A stretch of DNA of 64,000 nucleotides from Corythucha ciliata (lineage: Eukaryota > Arthropoda > Insecta > Hemiptera > Tingidae): positions 47,225,253 to 47,289,252 of the forward strand of contig CM075939.1 of assembly GCA_038030265.1 (NCBI GenBank), read 5' to 3'. Below, one piece after another: positions 1 to 11,961 of the stretch; position 1 is the first letter of the stretch, and the number at the start of each line of letters is the position of its first letter. Position numbers and translations under genes: made by a program. Under the pieces are notes generated by a model, which saw only the letters and a list, made by a program, of their open reading frames with translations, made no database searches and was not told the origin of the DNA.

Positions 1-290
1 CTTCTCAATTCAGCGTGGCCTGGGGAAGTAATAAAAAAGCGTTCGGCTAAAATTGAAAACTGAAAAAATTACCCAAAGCGCTAATTTTACTCCCTGTGCC
101 ATTTTGAGGAGTGCTGACTGATGGGCCCCCAAAGAGCGTTTGGGGAAGGGAACTATAGTGCATTTCTCGGTTCAACTTGGTCTGAGGAGCCCATAAAGGA
201 CGCCCGAGTTAGATCGGAACATTTTGAGAAACAACTTTCCCCCAAAATCGCCCAATTTACCCCTGGGCGATTTTAGAGTAAATGTCCAAA
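1..290 (+). repeat. Degenerate ~30-bp minisatellite, block 1
   Basis: Loose copies of the window-wide repeat are visible, such as a GGCTAAAATTGAAAA stretch near position 48 and an AAGCGCTAATTTTAC stretch near 77. Copies are poorly conserved. No coding signal is seen. Confidence 0.45.
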
Positions 291-347
291 ACTATGGAAC
301 GGGTGAGGGCCGGACCGAAGAGCTTAATGGTGGGAAATAGTACCGCG

Positions 348-990
348 AACCTGGCACAACACAGTCAGCCAAATTCAACAAAAACGGTCGCATTCGTTTG
401 TTTACCGTTTGTTCACGTTTGCTTTGCTGAAATATTCGTTTGTTTACCCTTTCAAATACGATATTTTGAAAAAAACGTTATGTGAGCGGCCAAGTTCACA
501 CAACCCGACACATGAGACTCGTAGTTTTTTTTAAGGCATATTCCGTCGGAACCAGCAGCTTGCTCTGTTGCCACGAACACGTGTGTGCACGCCTGAATTC
601 AAGCAGCTCGAAACAAGAGCAAAATTGTTTGTTTAGCGGCATATTAGGTCAGAACGTCGTTTGTTTACTTTTGCTCAGCCAAAATATTCGTTTGTTCAGC
701 CTCCCAGCTTGCTCTGTTCAACTGTTTAGCTGCATATTCTATCGGAACGTCATTTGTTTAACCAAAATATTCGTTTGGTTAACCTTTCATAAACGAAATT
801 TTTGAAAGAATTCATGTGTGCGGCTGAGTTCAAGCAACCCGACACATGAGCCGCATCGTTTGTCGCCGCTAAACAAACGATCCGGCTCAACAACGAATAT
901 CAACAAACGAAAATGTCAGCAAATCAAACGTAAACAAACGATCGTGACTGTTTTCGTTCAATTTGGCAGCACATTACGTTGTGCCAGGTT
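348..990. mobile_element. 643-bp non-autonomous element with ~60-bp terminal inverted repeats
   Basis: The left end (348-408) begins AACCTGGCACAAC and runs into a CATTCGTTTGTTTACC stretch. The right end (929-990) is its reverse complement with a short indel and ends GTTGTGCCAGGTT. The interior carries a direct duplication of about 95 bp (about 425-520 and 760-860). It is rich in TGTTTAC/GTAAACA words, the core seen in forkhead-type binding sites. There is no long reading frame and no convincing target duplication, so the superfamily is undetermined. Confidence 0.7.
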
Positions 991-1089
991 TACATGCATA
1001 CGGGAAATACTGGATTTCTTGGGTTTTATGTTCACGGATGTATGAGAAGATGAAAAGAGGACTTGGTATCCGATTGGACATGTGTCCGT

Positions 1090-1440
1090 GGATGAAAGAT
1101 CAAGCAAAACGCTAATATTTTTGGCTAAAATCACGGAAAAGTGTTCATTCGTGGCTAAAATCACGGAAAAGTGTTCATTCGTGGCTAAAACACAGAAAAA
1201 GCGCTAATGCGCGGTTGGGATTGTGAAAAAGTGTTCATAAGCAGATAGACTTGAGACAAAACTTATTCGTAAAACGGCAAAAAAGCGATAATTCTAGCTA
1301 AAATTGGGAAAATTTGTAATTTGACTTGAGAAAACCGCTGAATCCCGGCTAAAATTGATTAAAAGCTCCAATTCACGGCTGAAGCTGGTTAAAAATTCTA
1401 ATTCGCGGCTAAAATTGAGAAAGCCAACCTAGTTTCTAAA
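1090..1440 (+). repeat. Degenerate ~30-bp minisatellite, block 2
   Basis: Tandem degenerate units of the type ATTCGTGGCTAAAATCACG then GAAAAGTGTTC are seen. Two adjacent units near 1120-1185 are nearly identical. The orientation is forward. Confidence 0.7.
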
Positions 1441-3936
1441 GTCTATAAAGCCAACCTTGCGGTTTCTGGGCTGAAAGGGACACTAAAATATTGTACAAGA
1501 GCTAAATTTCCATTTTTTACTTGAACTGACAATTTTTGAAACGAAATAAAATTGATAGTTATTGGTGAGGGAAGGGTCCAGGGACAAAAATAGTTATTTC
1601 TGACGCGAAAAGTCTTCATTTCGAGAAGAATTTTGAGTTATTTAGGGGGCAAAATGTGCAATTTCATAGTGAAGCAGTCAGTTTGATCCGCTCAACTGAC
1701 GGTCTCCAATGCCGAATGTAGGCCATAATAAACTTGGATTGCAAAATTTGCCCTTAAAAATCAACTGTGCGCTTTAAATTCAGGTCGGATGAGCTCCGCC
1801 TACTCCTGTAGGCTCCAAGACACGGTGGTGGCGACGTTTTTACGCGGAAGTGGCGACGCTTGGTGCGTCTATAACCTCTATACAACTGCTATTCCATCCT
1901 GAACCGTACGCCCATCAGGAACGAAGGTTTGTTCAGTCAGGCCGAGGAGGCACGCTGATGTCTAGCGAGTACATAACGAACGTAATTAATCAACCAATAT
2001 TGAACAAACTATCTAAAAATGTTAACACCACCACGTTTTTGAGGGCACACTCTGGTGCCCTCTCGAAGTGGCAACCATTAAAAACGAGACTGCAGGGGAG
2101 AAACCTCTTAACTTTACTTTGAAAGTTGACGAATAAAATACAAATAGGCGGGAAAAACTTGTCATTTTTTTCTGTAAAAAGTGGCCAACACCACATCGCT
2201 TACTTCATCTTTTTCTTCGCACTTGTGTAGTAGGTTTTAGCCTAATACAAACTTTTAGCCCCCCACCCCTACCCACCCACAGCTGAAATTGACTTTTCAC
2301 GGACTTTATCTCTCCAGTATTGGATAAATATAACTTTTATGGTACACAAGTTCGTAAGTCCAGAGATACAGCGGAAGTCAGAATAAACTTTCGCAGAGTC
2401 GCTCAATACTCTCCCTTTCCATCTTATGGAATCTGGTGGTTCACGAGGTAGTGCGAGATAAATACGTAATTAAGACGTCTCGTTCAAGCTTGTGACTACA
2501 CAAGGCGAAGGGCTTCGTGTTTGAATGGGGCGGATAGCGAGGGGAGGGGGGAAGCAAAGGAACAACCTCGACACCTTTTGCCAACACCAGATATGTAACC
2601 AGTCTTCTTTCAACACCCAGCACTCATCTTTTGTTCGTGTCTTTTTCAATTTTAATAAAGTCGGGGGTTAAACAGTCTGAATAGCGAGAGGAATGAATGA
2701 AAATGGGCCATAGTCGGGAGGGGGGGGGGTTCGAACAATGTCACTGTGTTGTAATTTAAGTAAAACGTAAACCGCGAGAGAAGCGATCTCATTAAAAACC
2801 ATCAAAGCCTATTATTTTAGCTCGCCTAATGAACAAGCGGCAACAAGAAAAAATTTAGGGGAAATATTTTTTTTTTGTGGCGGAGCTCTAGCGTGCCGAA
2901 GGGGCGGCTCTCTACCACGCTTTTAAGATTAACGTTTTAGGGTTGATTAAACATTGAGAAAAGGGATGAGACAAAAGCGAATTAACCTAGTTCACCGAGT
3001 TTTACGAGCGACTGGAGACATTAATGTGGATAGAAATATCAGTTTCATTTTATATGATTTCTTTGAAGCCGAACAGGTGTGAGCAGGGTGGTGGAGGAGG
3101 AGGAACTTTGGTTACGAGAAAAATTAAACATAAAAGCGTCACCTATTTTATTTACCTTCCTTTCATTCACAAACTTCAAAAAGAGTTCTGAATGGAGAGT
3201 AAAAGGATCAGCGGCAGGTATGAAACGACGGATTTTTTTACGCTCTATTAGCATCTCGCGTTATTCTTTAGCCCTCCACTAGTTTTTAGCTTTCAAATGG
3301 GACATTTTGATGAATAATAAATTAAACCCGGTAGGCCCTGTAGATCACTTTCAATTTATTTACAAAGTTTAAGTCCTCCCTCTGGGGCCTTCGACATTGA
3401 AAACTAATAAGGCGTTATCAAACGATTCCCATTTCCGCGTCAATTTATCGTGATACATCGCTCTCTCAATTTCTCCCACTCACTCACTCTCTCTCTCTCA
3501 CTCTCTGCGAACACCACTTGGTAATCATTTACGTAATGTTGACTCCACTCGCTATGACACTTTAACAACGCGTAGAAATCCAAAAACAATCAATCCTCAT
3601 TTTACCCCCCCCCCCTATTCCACCATCAAAACCGCCCCATTATCCACGCGACTAATTGCAGCGAGCGTGGATGGAGATCATACGAGAGGGAAACTTGCAA
3701 TAGTCGTAGGATGAAGGGGGGGGATTCGAGCAATAAACATAATTTAAACACGCTTTTAACGGTTCGCAGGATGCGTCCAAAAATACGGACTACGGGAAAT
3801 CTCCCGAAAATGGAGCTCATTATGATTCTCAAAACCACTGTACAAGAGCACCAAACAACAATGATTTGGAGTATAAGGGAACAGGTTTGAGGGCGGAGGG
3901 TCTGATTTCTGCAAAAGTAGCTGGAATTGGTGGCAT
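1441..3936. other. Intergenic stretch without recognisable gene
   Basis: I see no supported gene here; the open frames are short, unrelated and stop-bounded. Visible features are a TC-rich microsatellite near 3480-3505, G or C runs of eight or more (2720-2729, 3605-3615, 3716-3723) and AT-rich unique-looking sequence. Confidence 0.6.
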
Positions 3937-3941
3937 ACCGA

Positions 3942-4122
3942 TGTTCAGGTCGTTATGAATCACTTTGAACGATAGTTAAACGGTTTACTTAAACAAAGAC
4001 ATAAACGAATATTTTGTACTGCACTTCTTACAGATAAGATAAGATAAGATAAGATAAGATCTCCCACCAGCTTTATACTTGGTTATCCTTCCCCGAGCTC
4101 TCGTGCTGCTTCTACCAGAACA
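3942..4122 (-). repeat. G1 3' LTR with adjacent polypurine tract
   Basis: This is the 181-bp copy lying downstream in element orientation. On the minus strand it is preceded by the purine run AAAGGAAGGGA (4133-4123), a fitting polypurine tract for plus-strand priming. It contains five GATAA units; the other LTR has three. Confidence 0.93.
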
Positions 4123-4131
4123 TCCCTTCCT

Positions 4132-5027
4132 TTAAGTCACGAATCTCCTGGGGCGCTGTATCGAGCGGCCCATTCTTGTCCTGTACTGGCAAGGGTCAGT
4201 CCGATTGATGAGAGGACGAGGAGAGTCTTGTTCTTTCGGAGTAATTTCTTGGCTCTGTATTCTCTGCGAAATGGGCGTCGGATCCGTAGCAACAGAGGTG
4301 TTGGGATTTTGTCTCACCGGCGTTGAAGATTTAGGCGTGTATGGTAAAAGATGGAACCTGTTTCTTCTGAGCGTACTGATGTCTGTTTGAACCCAGTATG
4401 AACGGGGTTCTTTAGCGATAGATTTCACAATGACTGGTCTCTTGAGATCTCGAATCCAAACTTGTTCCCCGACGAGGAGTGGCCGAAGCTCTTTGACTTG
4501 GTGTCTTCTGTCGTAATTGGTTTTGTACTGGTCCCTGTACTTTTCCTCTTTCGTTTTAACGGCAGCTAGTCTGTCCTTTCCTCCAAAGTTTGCGGGAGGA
4601 TTGGCAGATTATCTCGTGAACGTCTCCCATAAAGGAGTTGAGCCGGGCTAAATCCGTTGCTGATTGGTGTATTCCGATAATTTAGCAGGGCCAAGTATGG
4701 GTCTTCCAAGTTTTTCTTTAAGATGACCTTGGCTATATTGACAGCAGCTTCCGCAGAGCCGTTACTTTGATGGTAGTGGGGGCTGCTTGTAGTCAAGGTG
4801 AAATTGTATTCTTGTGCGAATCTTTTAAATTCCGCGTTTTCGATAACGACTGAGCGTGTTATGAATTGTGTACCGCAGTCTGACCTGAGCTCTAGCGGAA
4901 TGCCATGTCGGCTGAACGTGGACTTGCACTTCTCAATTACTTCCAAAGTGGTAAGAGATTTGAGTGTGGCGATTTCGAAGTAGCGTGAAAAGCAGTCTGT
5001 GAGTGTCTTTGAGTTTGAACAGGTCAA
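4132..5027 (-). pseudogene. G1 integrase core and C-terminal region
   Basis: This minus-strand coding block carries the integrase core: an early Asp in a DCFSRYFE context, the second Asp in SDCGTQF, and the Glu in a NGSAEAAV context. That fits the DD(35)E pattern of retroviral-type integrases. A frameshift near 5000 separates it from the upstream zinc-binding part. A second shift near 4585 separates the core from a C-terminal tail containing a VWIRDL-type motif and a Pro/Thr-rich end. It would insert the cDNA into chromosomes, but the frameshifts make it non-functional as read. Confidence 0.88.
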
Positions 5028-6306
5028 CTCCGGCTTTCTCCCAAAGACGAGAAGGGAATTCGCCGGGGATAAGTGGCTCTTTTCGCTGAGTGCGATTTTC
5101 GGTGCACTGGGGACATTGTGTTACGATACTCTCGATGTCCGTGGAGAGACCCGGCCACCATAGGCTGTAGCTCGCTCGGAGTCGGCATTTGTTGATTCCA
5201 AGATGCCCGGTATGAATTCTATGAAGCATTTCATTTCGAAGTGAGGTCGGAATGACTAATCGATTTCCTTTCAAAAGCATGTCGTTGACGAAGGAGATTT
5301 CGTGCCGCACAGGATAGTACGGGCGCAGGGCTGTAGGCAGTTTGGATTTGTCAGGCCATTCTGAATTACAGTAATCTATCAGCTTTTGACAGATTGAATC
5401 CTGTTGTTGAGTGATAATTATCTTGTTTATGACGTGGTCTGCAACGGGAATGAAGGAGGTGATGTGATTCACGAATAGTCCAACTTCGTCTTCAAGGTCA
5501 TATGCTGCGTCGGAGTTTAAAGGGTTTCGCGAAAGGCAATATGCGGTGGCTAAACGTTTGCCCGGAGTATAGATGACTTGAAATGAATACCGTAGTAGAC
5601 GAAGTCTAAGACGTTGCAGGCGTGGTGTGAGATCGTTCAGATCTTTTGACTTGAGTATGCTTAAAAGGGGTTTATGGTCCGTTTCGAGTATGATGTCTTT
5701 GCCGATTATGTAGTCTTGAAATTTGTCGCAGCTCCAAACAATAGCGAGAGCCTCTCGCTCTATGTTTGAGTAATTTCTCTCACTTTCAGATAGTGTTCGA
5801 GATATGAAAGCGACCGGTTTCCAGTTACCCCTATTATCTTGATCCTGGAGCAGAATACCGCCTAGTCCAGGAGTCGAGGCGTCAGCTGATATCATGGTTG
5901 GTCGATTAACATCGTAGAAGGCCAGTTGAGGGGGTTTAATTGGGAGTTCTTTGACAGTGTCAAAGGCAATTTGCTGGCTTTCACCCCAATGCCATTCGTT
6001 TTTTGTGTTGAGCAGATCACTTATGGGTTTCAATATGTGGCTCTTGTTTGGAATGTACTTTCCGACGAAATTAATCATGCCTAATAGTCGTTGCACCCCA
6101 GAGATGTCTGTAGGTGGTTGCATGGCCGTTATGGCTTTGACCTTGGCGTCGTCAACAATAATGCCATTTTGAGAAAGAGTGTGCCCAAGAAAAATGACAG
6201 TTTGTTTCGAAAATTGAGTCTTTTCTCGGTTGAGCGTGAATCCAGCCTGTTCAAGCCGCTTAAGTACTTCGTGGAGCGTCGAATCATGTTCCTCCTGGGT
6301 TCTACC
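4933..6306 (-). pseudogene. G1 reverse transcriptase thumb, RNase H and integrase zinc domain
   Basis: The open stretch continues the polymerase beyond the catalytic loop. It includes a thumb region (QRLLGMINFVGKYIP), RNase H signatures (ISADASTPGLGG, an SNIEREALAIVW motif, LETDHKPL) and the integrase HHCC zinc finger (HTGHLGINKC to CPQC). It is cut off from the upstream polymerase half by an in-frame TGA just after the MDDILV motif (about 6306), and shifts frame near 5000 before the integrase core. Confidence 0.9.
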
Positions 6307-7137
6307 TCACACAAGGATGTCGTCCATGTGGGTTGCAACGTTTTTTATCCCAGTTAGGGTCTCATTTACCTTTTTCTGAAACACCTCTGGAGCTGAGCTG
6401 ATCCCGAAAGGAAGTTTAATGAACTTAAATCTCCCGAATGGCGTCAAAAACGTAGTAAGAATCTGGGATTCTTCATTGAGGTTTATTTGCCAAAACCCGT
6501 GATTGGCGTCGAGCTTTGAAAATACGCGAGCTCCAGATATTCGTGCAAGGGACGTGTCTACGGCATGGATAGGGTAGAAGTGACGCTTGACGTTTTCGTT
6601 CAATTTTGATAGGTCGACGCAGATGCGTACGCTGTCCGAGTCTTTTTTGGGAACCACCACCATTGGGGCGCACCAGTCAGTGGCTTGCTGCACCGGAGCT
6701 ATCACCCCAAGTTTAACCATATTTTGGAGCTCCTCCTCAGTTTTTTTCCACAGTGGTAGAGGGACTTTACGGGGTGTATAAATGGCGAAAGGTTTTGGTT
6801 TTTCTTTTAACTCAATCTTGTAATTCCCGAGGATGGACCGTAATCCCTCAAATAAGCGAGAATATGCAACGTACCAGTGTTTTGGCGTTTGGTTTTGAAC
6901 GAAGTTGACTCTTGTGAGGATTCTTAGTTTTTCAATAGCTGGTTTTCCCAAGAGGGGTTTGCAAGGGCTATCCGTGGCATAGAACGTTTCGTCACAAATA
7001 ATGCCTTTATATGAAAGTGTAGCTCTGATGGTACCGAGTACCGATAAGTTGTGACCACCGGGTCCCTTCAATATTTGCATTGTGGGCTGAACGGGAATTT
7101 TTTTGCTGAGCTTGATGTTCGACGGTAGTACTGACAC
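6307..7137 (-). pseudogene. G1 protease C-terminal part and reverse transcriptase palm
   Basis: This block begins with the half of an aspartic protease after its active site (ADVSVLPSN, later KPLLGKPAIE) and continues into reverse transcriptase fingers and palm. Visible motifs are SVRICVDLSKLN, FSKLDANHGFWQI, LPFGISSAPEVFQ and the catalytic MDDILV box. The frame stops immediately after that box. The preceding codon block ends in Asp-Thr followed by TGA where the family has Gly, so the protease catalytic triad is interrupted by a nonsense codon at 7141-7143. Confidence 0.92.
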
Positions 7138-7143
7138 GTCAGC

Positions 7144-8153
7144 TCAAGTGTCGATTTTAAACGTGACGAGATCTTTATTGAGACTGAGAGTAACTGTCCA
7201 CGGGTCATTCTGCGCTCCGTGGTTTACTTGACCGATGAATACTTCGGACGCCTTTGAATCACAGCCGGAGTTGCAGGCTTCGTATCGAGAGTGGACGGTA
7301 GTTTGGCATACTTGATTTGGGCTGATTTCGTTGATCGCTTTTGATTTACACACCCTGGCAAAGTGGCCCGGCTTCAAGCAGGTCATACAGGTCGCATTTC
7401 TCGCAGGGCAAGTGTCTCGACGGTGTGAGGGGGAGGCACCACACCAGTGACAGGGGTGATCCGAGTCTTCACGTCTGCCGTGAAACGTTGTGTCTGAACG
7501 GCTAGATAGGAATGGCTTAGACTTAAATGCTCTAGAATTGTTTTTGCGGACCTCATCCACGACGGAACTGTCACTGAGGTCCTGTTTTTGCCGGAGTAGC
7601 TCTTCTGATTTCCGGATGGTGGTGATTGCTAACTCCAGTGTAAGGTCAGATTGTAGATGTAGCCGATCGCTGAGGTCTTGATCGCGCATCCCTATGATAA
7701 TAATCATCAGAAGCATCTGATGTCTTCGATTTTTCCCCATTCACAAGTTTTTGCAAGAGTGCGAAGATCGGTCACAAAGTTTTCGATTCTTTCGGTAGCT
7801 AGTTGTTTTCGTCTCAGAAATCTTCCACGTTCATAAATTAGATTCCGCTTAGGGACAAAGAAATCTTCAAATTTATCGAGGACAATCTGGTAATCGTCGA
7901 GGGATTTGTCGTTTAATTTAAAAGACTCAAGTATTTGTTCTCCCTTTTCCCCTATGCAATAAATAAGCATGTCAACTTGCGTTTTACCTGGAGATGAGTA
8001 CAAGCCACTGACAGATCTGTAGCGCTCGAACCTTTTCTTCCAGGACGACCATTCTGCGGGGTTAAATGTGAAAGAATCAGGAGGCTTGACGTTGAGACTG
8101 GCTGGCCTCTCCTCTATACCGCTCGCGGGAGTCTTATTCTTGGGAGGGCTCAT
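7144..8153 (-). pseudogene. G1 gag, frameshifted, with two zinc knuckles
   Basis: The chosen start at 8153 is the first Met after the primer-binding site. The N-terminal capsid-like part contains a WSSWKKRFERY motif. The reading frame then shifts near 7710-7740. The second part has two zinc knuckles, CHWCGASPSHRRDTC and CMTCLKPGHFARVC, the nucleocapsid signature that binds genomic RNA. It runs straight into the protease (ends KIDT, then a TGA). Length is typical for a gypsy Gag once the shift is allowed for. Confidence 0.9.
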
Positions 8154-8190
8154 TTCCTTTAATTTGTTAACGTGACGGACCTGTCGTTGA

Positions 8191-8208
8191 TCTAACTAAA
8201 CTGCGCCA
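8191..8208 (-). other. G1 primer-binding site
   Basis: Directly inside the 5' LTR on the minus strand the sequence starts TGGCGCAGTTTAG. A TGG at the LTR border is the expected complement of a tRNA CCA end. The cognate tRNA was not identified. Confidence 0.75.
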
Positions 8209-8380
8209 TGTTCAGGTCGTTATGAATCACTTTGAACGATAGTTAAACGGTTTACTTAAACAAAGACATAAACGAATATTTTGTACTGCACTTCTTACAG
8301 ATAAGATAAGATAAGATCTCCCACCAGCTTTATACTTGGTTATCCTTCTCCCGAGCTCTCGAACTGCTTCTACCAGAACA
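8209..8380 (-). repeat. G1 5' LTR
   Basis: This 172-bp LTR is nearly identical to the copy at 3942-4122. It has three GATAA units instead of five. It has TG...CA termini in both orientations (TGTTC and GAACA). Confidence 0.94.
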
Positions 8381-8459
8381 ACCGGAATATTAAAAATTGC
8401 TCGAAAAGGTAATCTAATATGAGATTATGTGCCTATTATGAGATAGACCTTTCTCGATT

Positions 8460-9290
8460 CTCTATACGACTTGGCTTCCCAGAGGATTTGGAGTGAACTA
8501 ACTCCTGGGAATGAAGTTATAATCGAGGACTACAGACGAAGAAATAACAGAAGATGACGCAGAAAGCCAAGAACTCCCGGACGGTAGCCAGAGGAAGAGA
8601 AACAGGAAGGCACCGATCGAAAAGAAGAGAGAAAGGGAAATCGGAATATCGTGTCACCTATCCTTCATCTTCGCAGATCAAGACGCGCTGCAGTAGTACT
8701 AAACCCAGAATTTTGTAAATGGGGAATGGTCAACAAATAGTGGATGGATGATCGTCAGGCGCTTCGGGTGACACGGAATAATCAGCTGATTGTCACCAAA
8801 CATATATCCCGTTTGAATATAAGCTATGAGATCATTGCTGGAACGATGGAGCTTGCTGGTTTTCAGTACGAGATTGTAAAAAAGGCTTTTGGCAAATAGA
8901 AGTGTCTGAAAGAACATCCGAGTATTTAAGAATGGCGACTCCTTGGGGGAGGTACTCTTATTTAAGAATGCCAATGGGGATGTCATCAGCACCAGAGGTT
9001 TTCCATCAGCTAATGAGTAAACTTTTTACAAGGGGTAAAACATGTCGAGTGCACCATGGACGATATCCTAATCCATGTCCCTACTCTCCAGGAAGCTACA
9101 AAATTTTTATAAAATTGTAAGAAATTTTAAACGCAGCTGGAGTGACTCTAAGCAAGGAGAAATGTCAGATCCTTAATCGAGAGGTCAAGTTTTTAGGTCA
9201 CTTGTTGATTAAAGAATGCTTTAAACTAGACCCTTCTAAAGTGAATACAATTAACGAACTAAAACAGCCAGATTCTGTCCTTGGATTGTT
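8460..9290 (+). pseudogene. Second gypsy-like remnant with reverse transcriptase fragment
   Basis: From about 8884 the plus strand reads a reverse transcriptase palm fragment: GFWQIEV, LRMPMGMSSAPEVFHQ, then a broken region at the catalytic box. From about 9142 a thumb-like stretch follows (LSKEKCQILNREVKFLGHL, LDPSKVNTI). Both ends are abrupt and several stops interrupt it. The sequence before it (8460-8880) is basic and Glu-rich in places but not clearly assignable. It lies right beside G1 and is a separate, older copy. Confidence 0.7.
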
Positions 9291-9369
9291 TGATGGGAAT
9301 ATGCGGCCGTCTAAGGGAGCATATACCCCGACAGAAAAGCCGGGAGTCGGGTCTTATGAGCCATAGGCA

Positions 9370-10839
9370 TTCCAAACCTCGCAGGGGGATGACGTCTCGA
9401 CTTCTTTTCGACAAACGCTTACCGTTGTGAAAACGCCTTCTTAAAAGTTATTATCCTGGCGTGTCTCGTCCGGATGTCGACGAACAGTCGATGTTTTGAT
9501 GGTAACGCTATTTATTGGACCCCTGAACTAGAACTGTTTAAAACTTGGCGTTACTAAACTTGCTTACGACCTCGTTGGATGTTGATGGCTTGAAACTTCA
9601 TACCCGGTGACTTCTTCCAAGACGTTACGGCTTGACGATCGAAATGGAGAATGGATCTAACTTTGCCACAGGCTGGGTATAGCTCGTATGACTCGTCACT
9701 GTTGCCAGCCGAATTTGGTGATTATTTTTTGGACTTTAATGTTTTGCTCCGATTCTGGCGGTCTCTTTTTTGCTATCAATTGTCACAACACTCCTCACTT
9801 GTTTACACTTGGATTTTGAGCTATTTGCTTATACAACAGTGTGATAGAACATGAAATTTATCTTATTTGTTAATTACAGGGTGTTATATGATCAGTATCG
9901 ACGGAAAACACACCCTCCAAGCTCCATCCCGAGGACACCGCCCGAGCACCACCGCCATCAGCTCACCAACCACTGCACCCCGCCACAATTCGTCTACCGT
10001 AACGTAGCCCATACCATTTCGAAGGACAATATTATATTACAAGGCTCCTCATATTAAATGCTCTAGAGTAGAATTTTTTAAAAATGGAAAACGCTATAAG
10101 AAGTTAACTTGACCATTATTTGTGTATAAATGAAGTCCATTTTATATTTTGCTCTCAATAAACTTAATTTCTCTTCTTCAAAAACGTTGTTTTCATTATT
10201 TTACTAAAAACTCACCTAATATGAGACATTTTTTTAATGGGAGCACTGGGTGTCTCATATTGGGCAACATGTTGACCGGAGGGGAGAACGCACATTTTTC
10301 AGTAATTCGATGATTTCGAGAATTAAAATGAAAATTATTGGAATTTTGAGTATATATTTTCAAGTGGGGGATGTTAATGAACAAAATTGAAGGAAAATCA
10401 AGTTTTCAAATTGCTTTCAAGAGACGTTTCACGCCTTCAACAAAAAGTATCTCATTATAAGGTCACTTTCCTCTATCAGGCTCCTATGAAAATGGGCCCC
10501 TCACAATAATTCAATGAGGCATTTTTGATGAAAACAACTTTTGATCTTGGTGGTGAGCGGGTTCAAGGTAGAATATCACGCGATTGAAAGGGCGAGGGAG
10601 GGGGGGGGGCTCACATAGCATTGCGGAATGTCGCTTCACTGTAACTACGCGCGTAAAAGGTACATTGTCATTCTTTTTTGTCGTGATTTTCCGTACAACG
10701 AGAGATAATTAGAAAAGTCAATAGGTTGACTTGCTTTATTTGAAGTGGAATTCATCAATATTTATTAGGAAACAATTGAAAGATACATAAGAGGATTGAA
10801 AATGGTTGAGTAATGGAAGCCACTTTAACGGTGGACACC
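9370..10839. other. Gene-poor stretch upstream of the first chitin-binding gene
   Basis: No supported gene is seen. An AATAAA word occurs near 10158, and there is a run of ten Gs at 10600-10609. Some of it may be the 3' end of a retroelement, but no LTR pair could be shown. Confidence 0.5.
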
Positions 10840-11854
10840 ATGTTTAACACAATAATTGTTGGTATTATTGCTAAAGTCATTTTTCTTGTATATTACACAA
10901 TTTTACTTCCTAGAACGAACGTTGACGTTTTGTTTATTTAAAACATCTTCAGGTGATCGTGGCAGTTCTGAACGGTGTCTCCGCCACCACCACATGGACG
11001 AGCACCAACACAGGGATGAGCACCATCCCAGGGACGAGCACCACCACAGAGACGAGCACCACCACAGGGACGAGCACCACCACCGCCCTCGTCAGCTATG
11101 ATTGCGACGATCGACAGTTCTCGTGCTTGGACTGTACCACGTCACAAATCTGTCGACCTACAGTGACGGGCGAGCTGACGTTCTATAAAGCGATGAACTG
11201 TCCGACAGCGTCACCGTACTGCCAATTTGCGACCGGGTCGTGCGGAGTGGTACCGGACGAAAGGTGCGGCGAGGAGGACGACTTTATTTGTATGGGCGAC
11301 GGTTATTACCCAGATCCGGTGGACTGTCGAATTTACCACTATTGTAAAGATTTGATTTCTTATAAATTTAAGTGAGTAGCTAATTTTCGAATATCGTTTT
11401 AAAATGTTACGTTTGATAATTCGGGAGATTTAGTTGTTCAATCCCAGGAGAAACTTACAATCCAGCGACACAAAAGTGCGAATCTGGCCTCGAGTGTGCC
11501 ACGTTCGACTGTCCGGGTCGCGGTCGTAAAACCCCCGACCTTCACACCCCCACCTACTATGGATACTGCCAGTCCACCGAAAACACCACAGCCGTCCTCG
11601 TCGTCGACCGCTGTCCATCCTACTACGCTCTCAACACCAACTCTCAACTATGCGAACCCCATTGCACTGAAGACGGCGTCATTCCCGATGCTGCCTCCTG
11701 TTTCGACTATCACGAGTGTCAAACCGTTTATATCGAGGGCCGGACTGTCATGACACAAATTTTGAAAACATGTCCCGACGGTACGGCGTTCGATTCGGTG
11801 AAATTGTTTTGCGTTGCGATGGCCGACGCCATTTGTGAAAACTCGTTGGGTTAA
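10840..11854 (+). CDS. Secreted mucin-like multi-domain chitin-binding protein (CBM14/peritrophin-A)
   Basis: Proposed exons are 10840-10875 (least certain), 10953-11371 and 11434-11854, about 291 residues. The first exon plus the start of the second gives a hydrophobic signal peptide ending near a VSA site. A Thr/Ser-rich linker follows (residues about 25-60), likely O-glycosylated. A Cys-rich module comes next, then two CBM14-type domains with six-Cys spacing (about 125-167 with the GYYPDPVDC and HYC signatures, and 229-278). These bind chitin in the peritrophic matrix or cuticle. The second intron (GT 11372, AG 11433, 62 nt, phase 2) falls just before a CSIPGETYNP motif. An AATAAA lies 108 bp after the stop. 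The same module order is found in the minus-strand gene at 17499-18951, so the two are paralogues. Confidence 0.85.
10997..11085 (+). repeat. 18-bp coding minisatellite in the Thr-rich linker
   Basis: About five tandem copies of an 18-bp unit, GACGAGCACCACCACAGG and variants, encode TSTTTG-type repeats. Such arrays are usually length-polymorphic. Confidence 0.8.
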
Positions 11855-11961
11855 ACTACCCAAGCGCTAGCGCTCACAACGACGGGCACAACGCAATCCA
11901 CTACGTTTGCTGTGCCGACGAATTAAAATAATTTGTTATACTGACACTGAAATGAAATATA

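Larger units (their letters stand above)
3942..8380 (-). mobile_element. Ty3/gypsy LTR retrotransposon (element G1), near full length, inactivated
   Basis: Both LTRs begin TGTTCAGG and end CAGAACA. The host sequence ACCG occurs just left (3937-3940, with one ambiguous A at 3941) and just right (8381-8384), consistent with a 4-5-bp target duplication. On the minus strand the order is gag with zinc knuckles, protease, reverse transcriptase, RNase H and integrase, the Ty3/gypsy order. The two LTRs differ by a two-unit change in a GATAA microsatellite, one single-base indel and two substitutions, so insertion was recent. Several frameshifts and at least two in-frame stops disable the polyprotein. 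Confidence 0.95.

Noticed and set aside
4034..4062. GATAAG repeats in G1 LTRs as a GATA-factor enhancer
   Set aside because: They form a simple (GATAA)n microsatellite whose copy number differs between the LTRs; a regulatory role is possible but unsupported.
10856..11101. His/Asp/Glu-rich frame overlapping the Thr-rich linker
   Set aside because: It is the alternative frame of an 18-bp coding repeat whose other frame yields the Thr-rich linker and continues into CBM14 domains.
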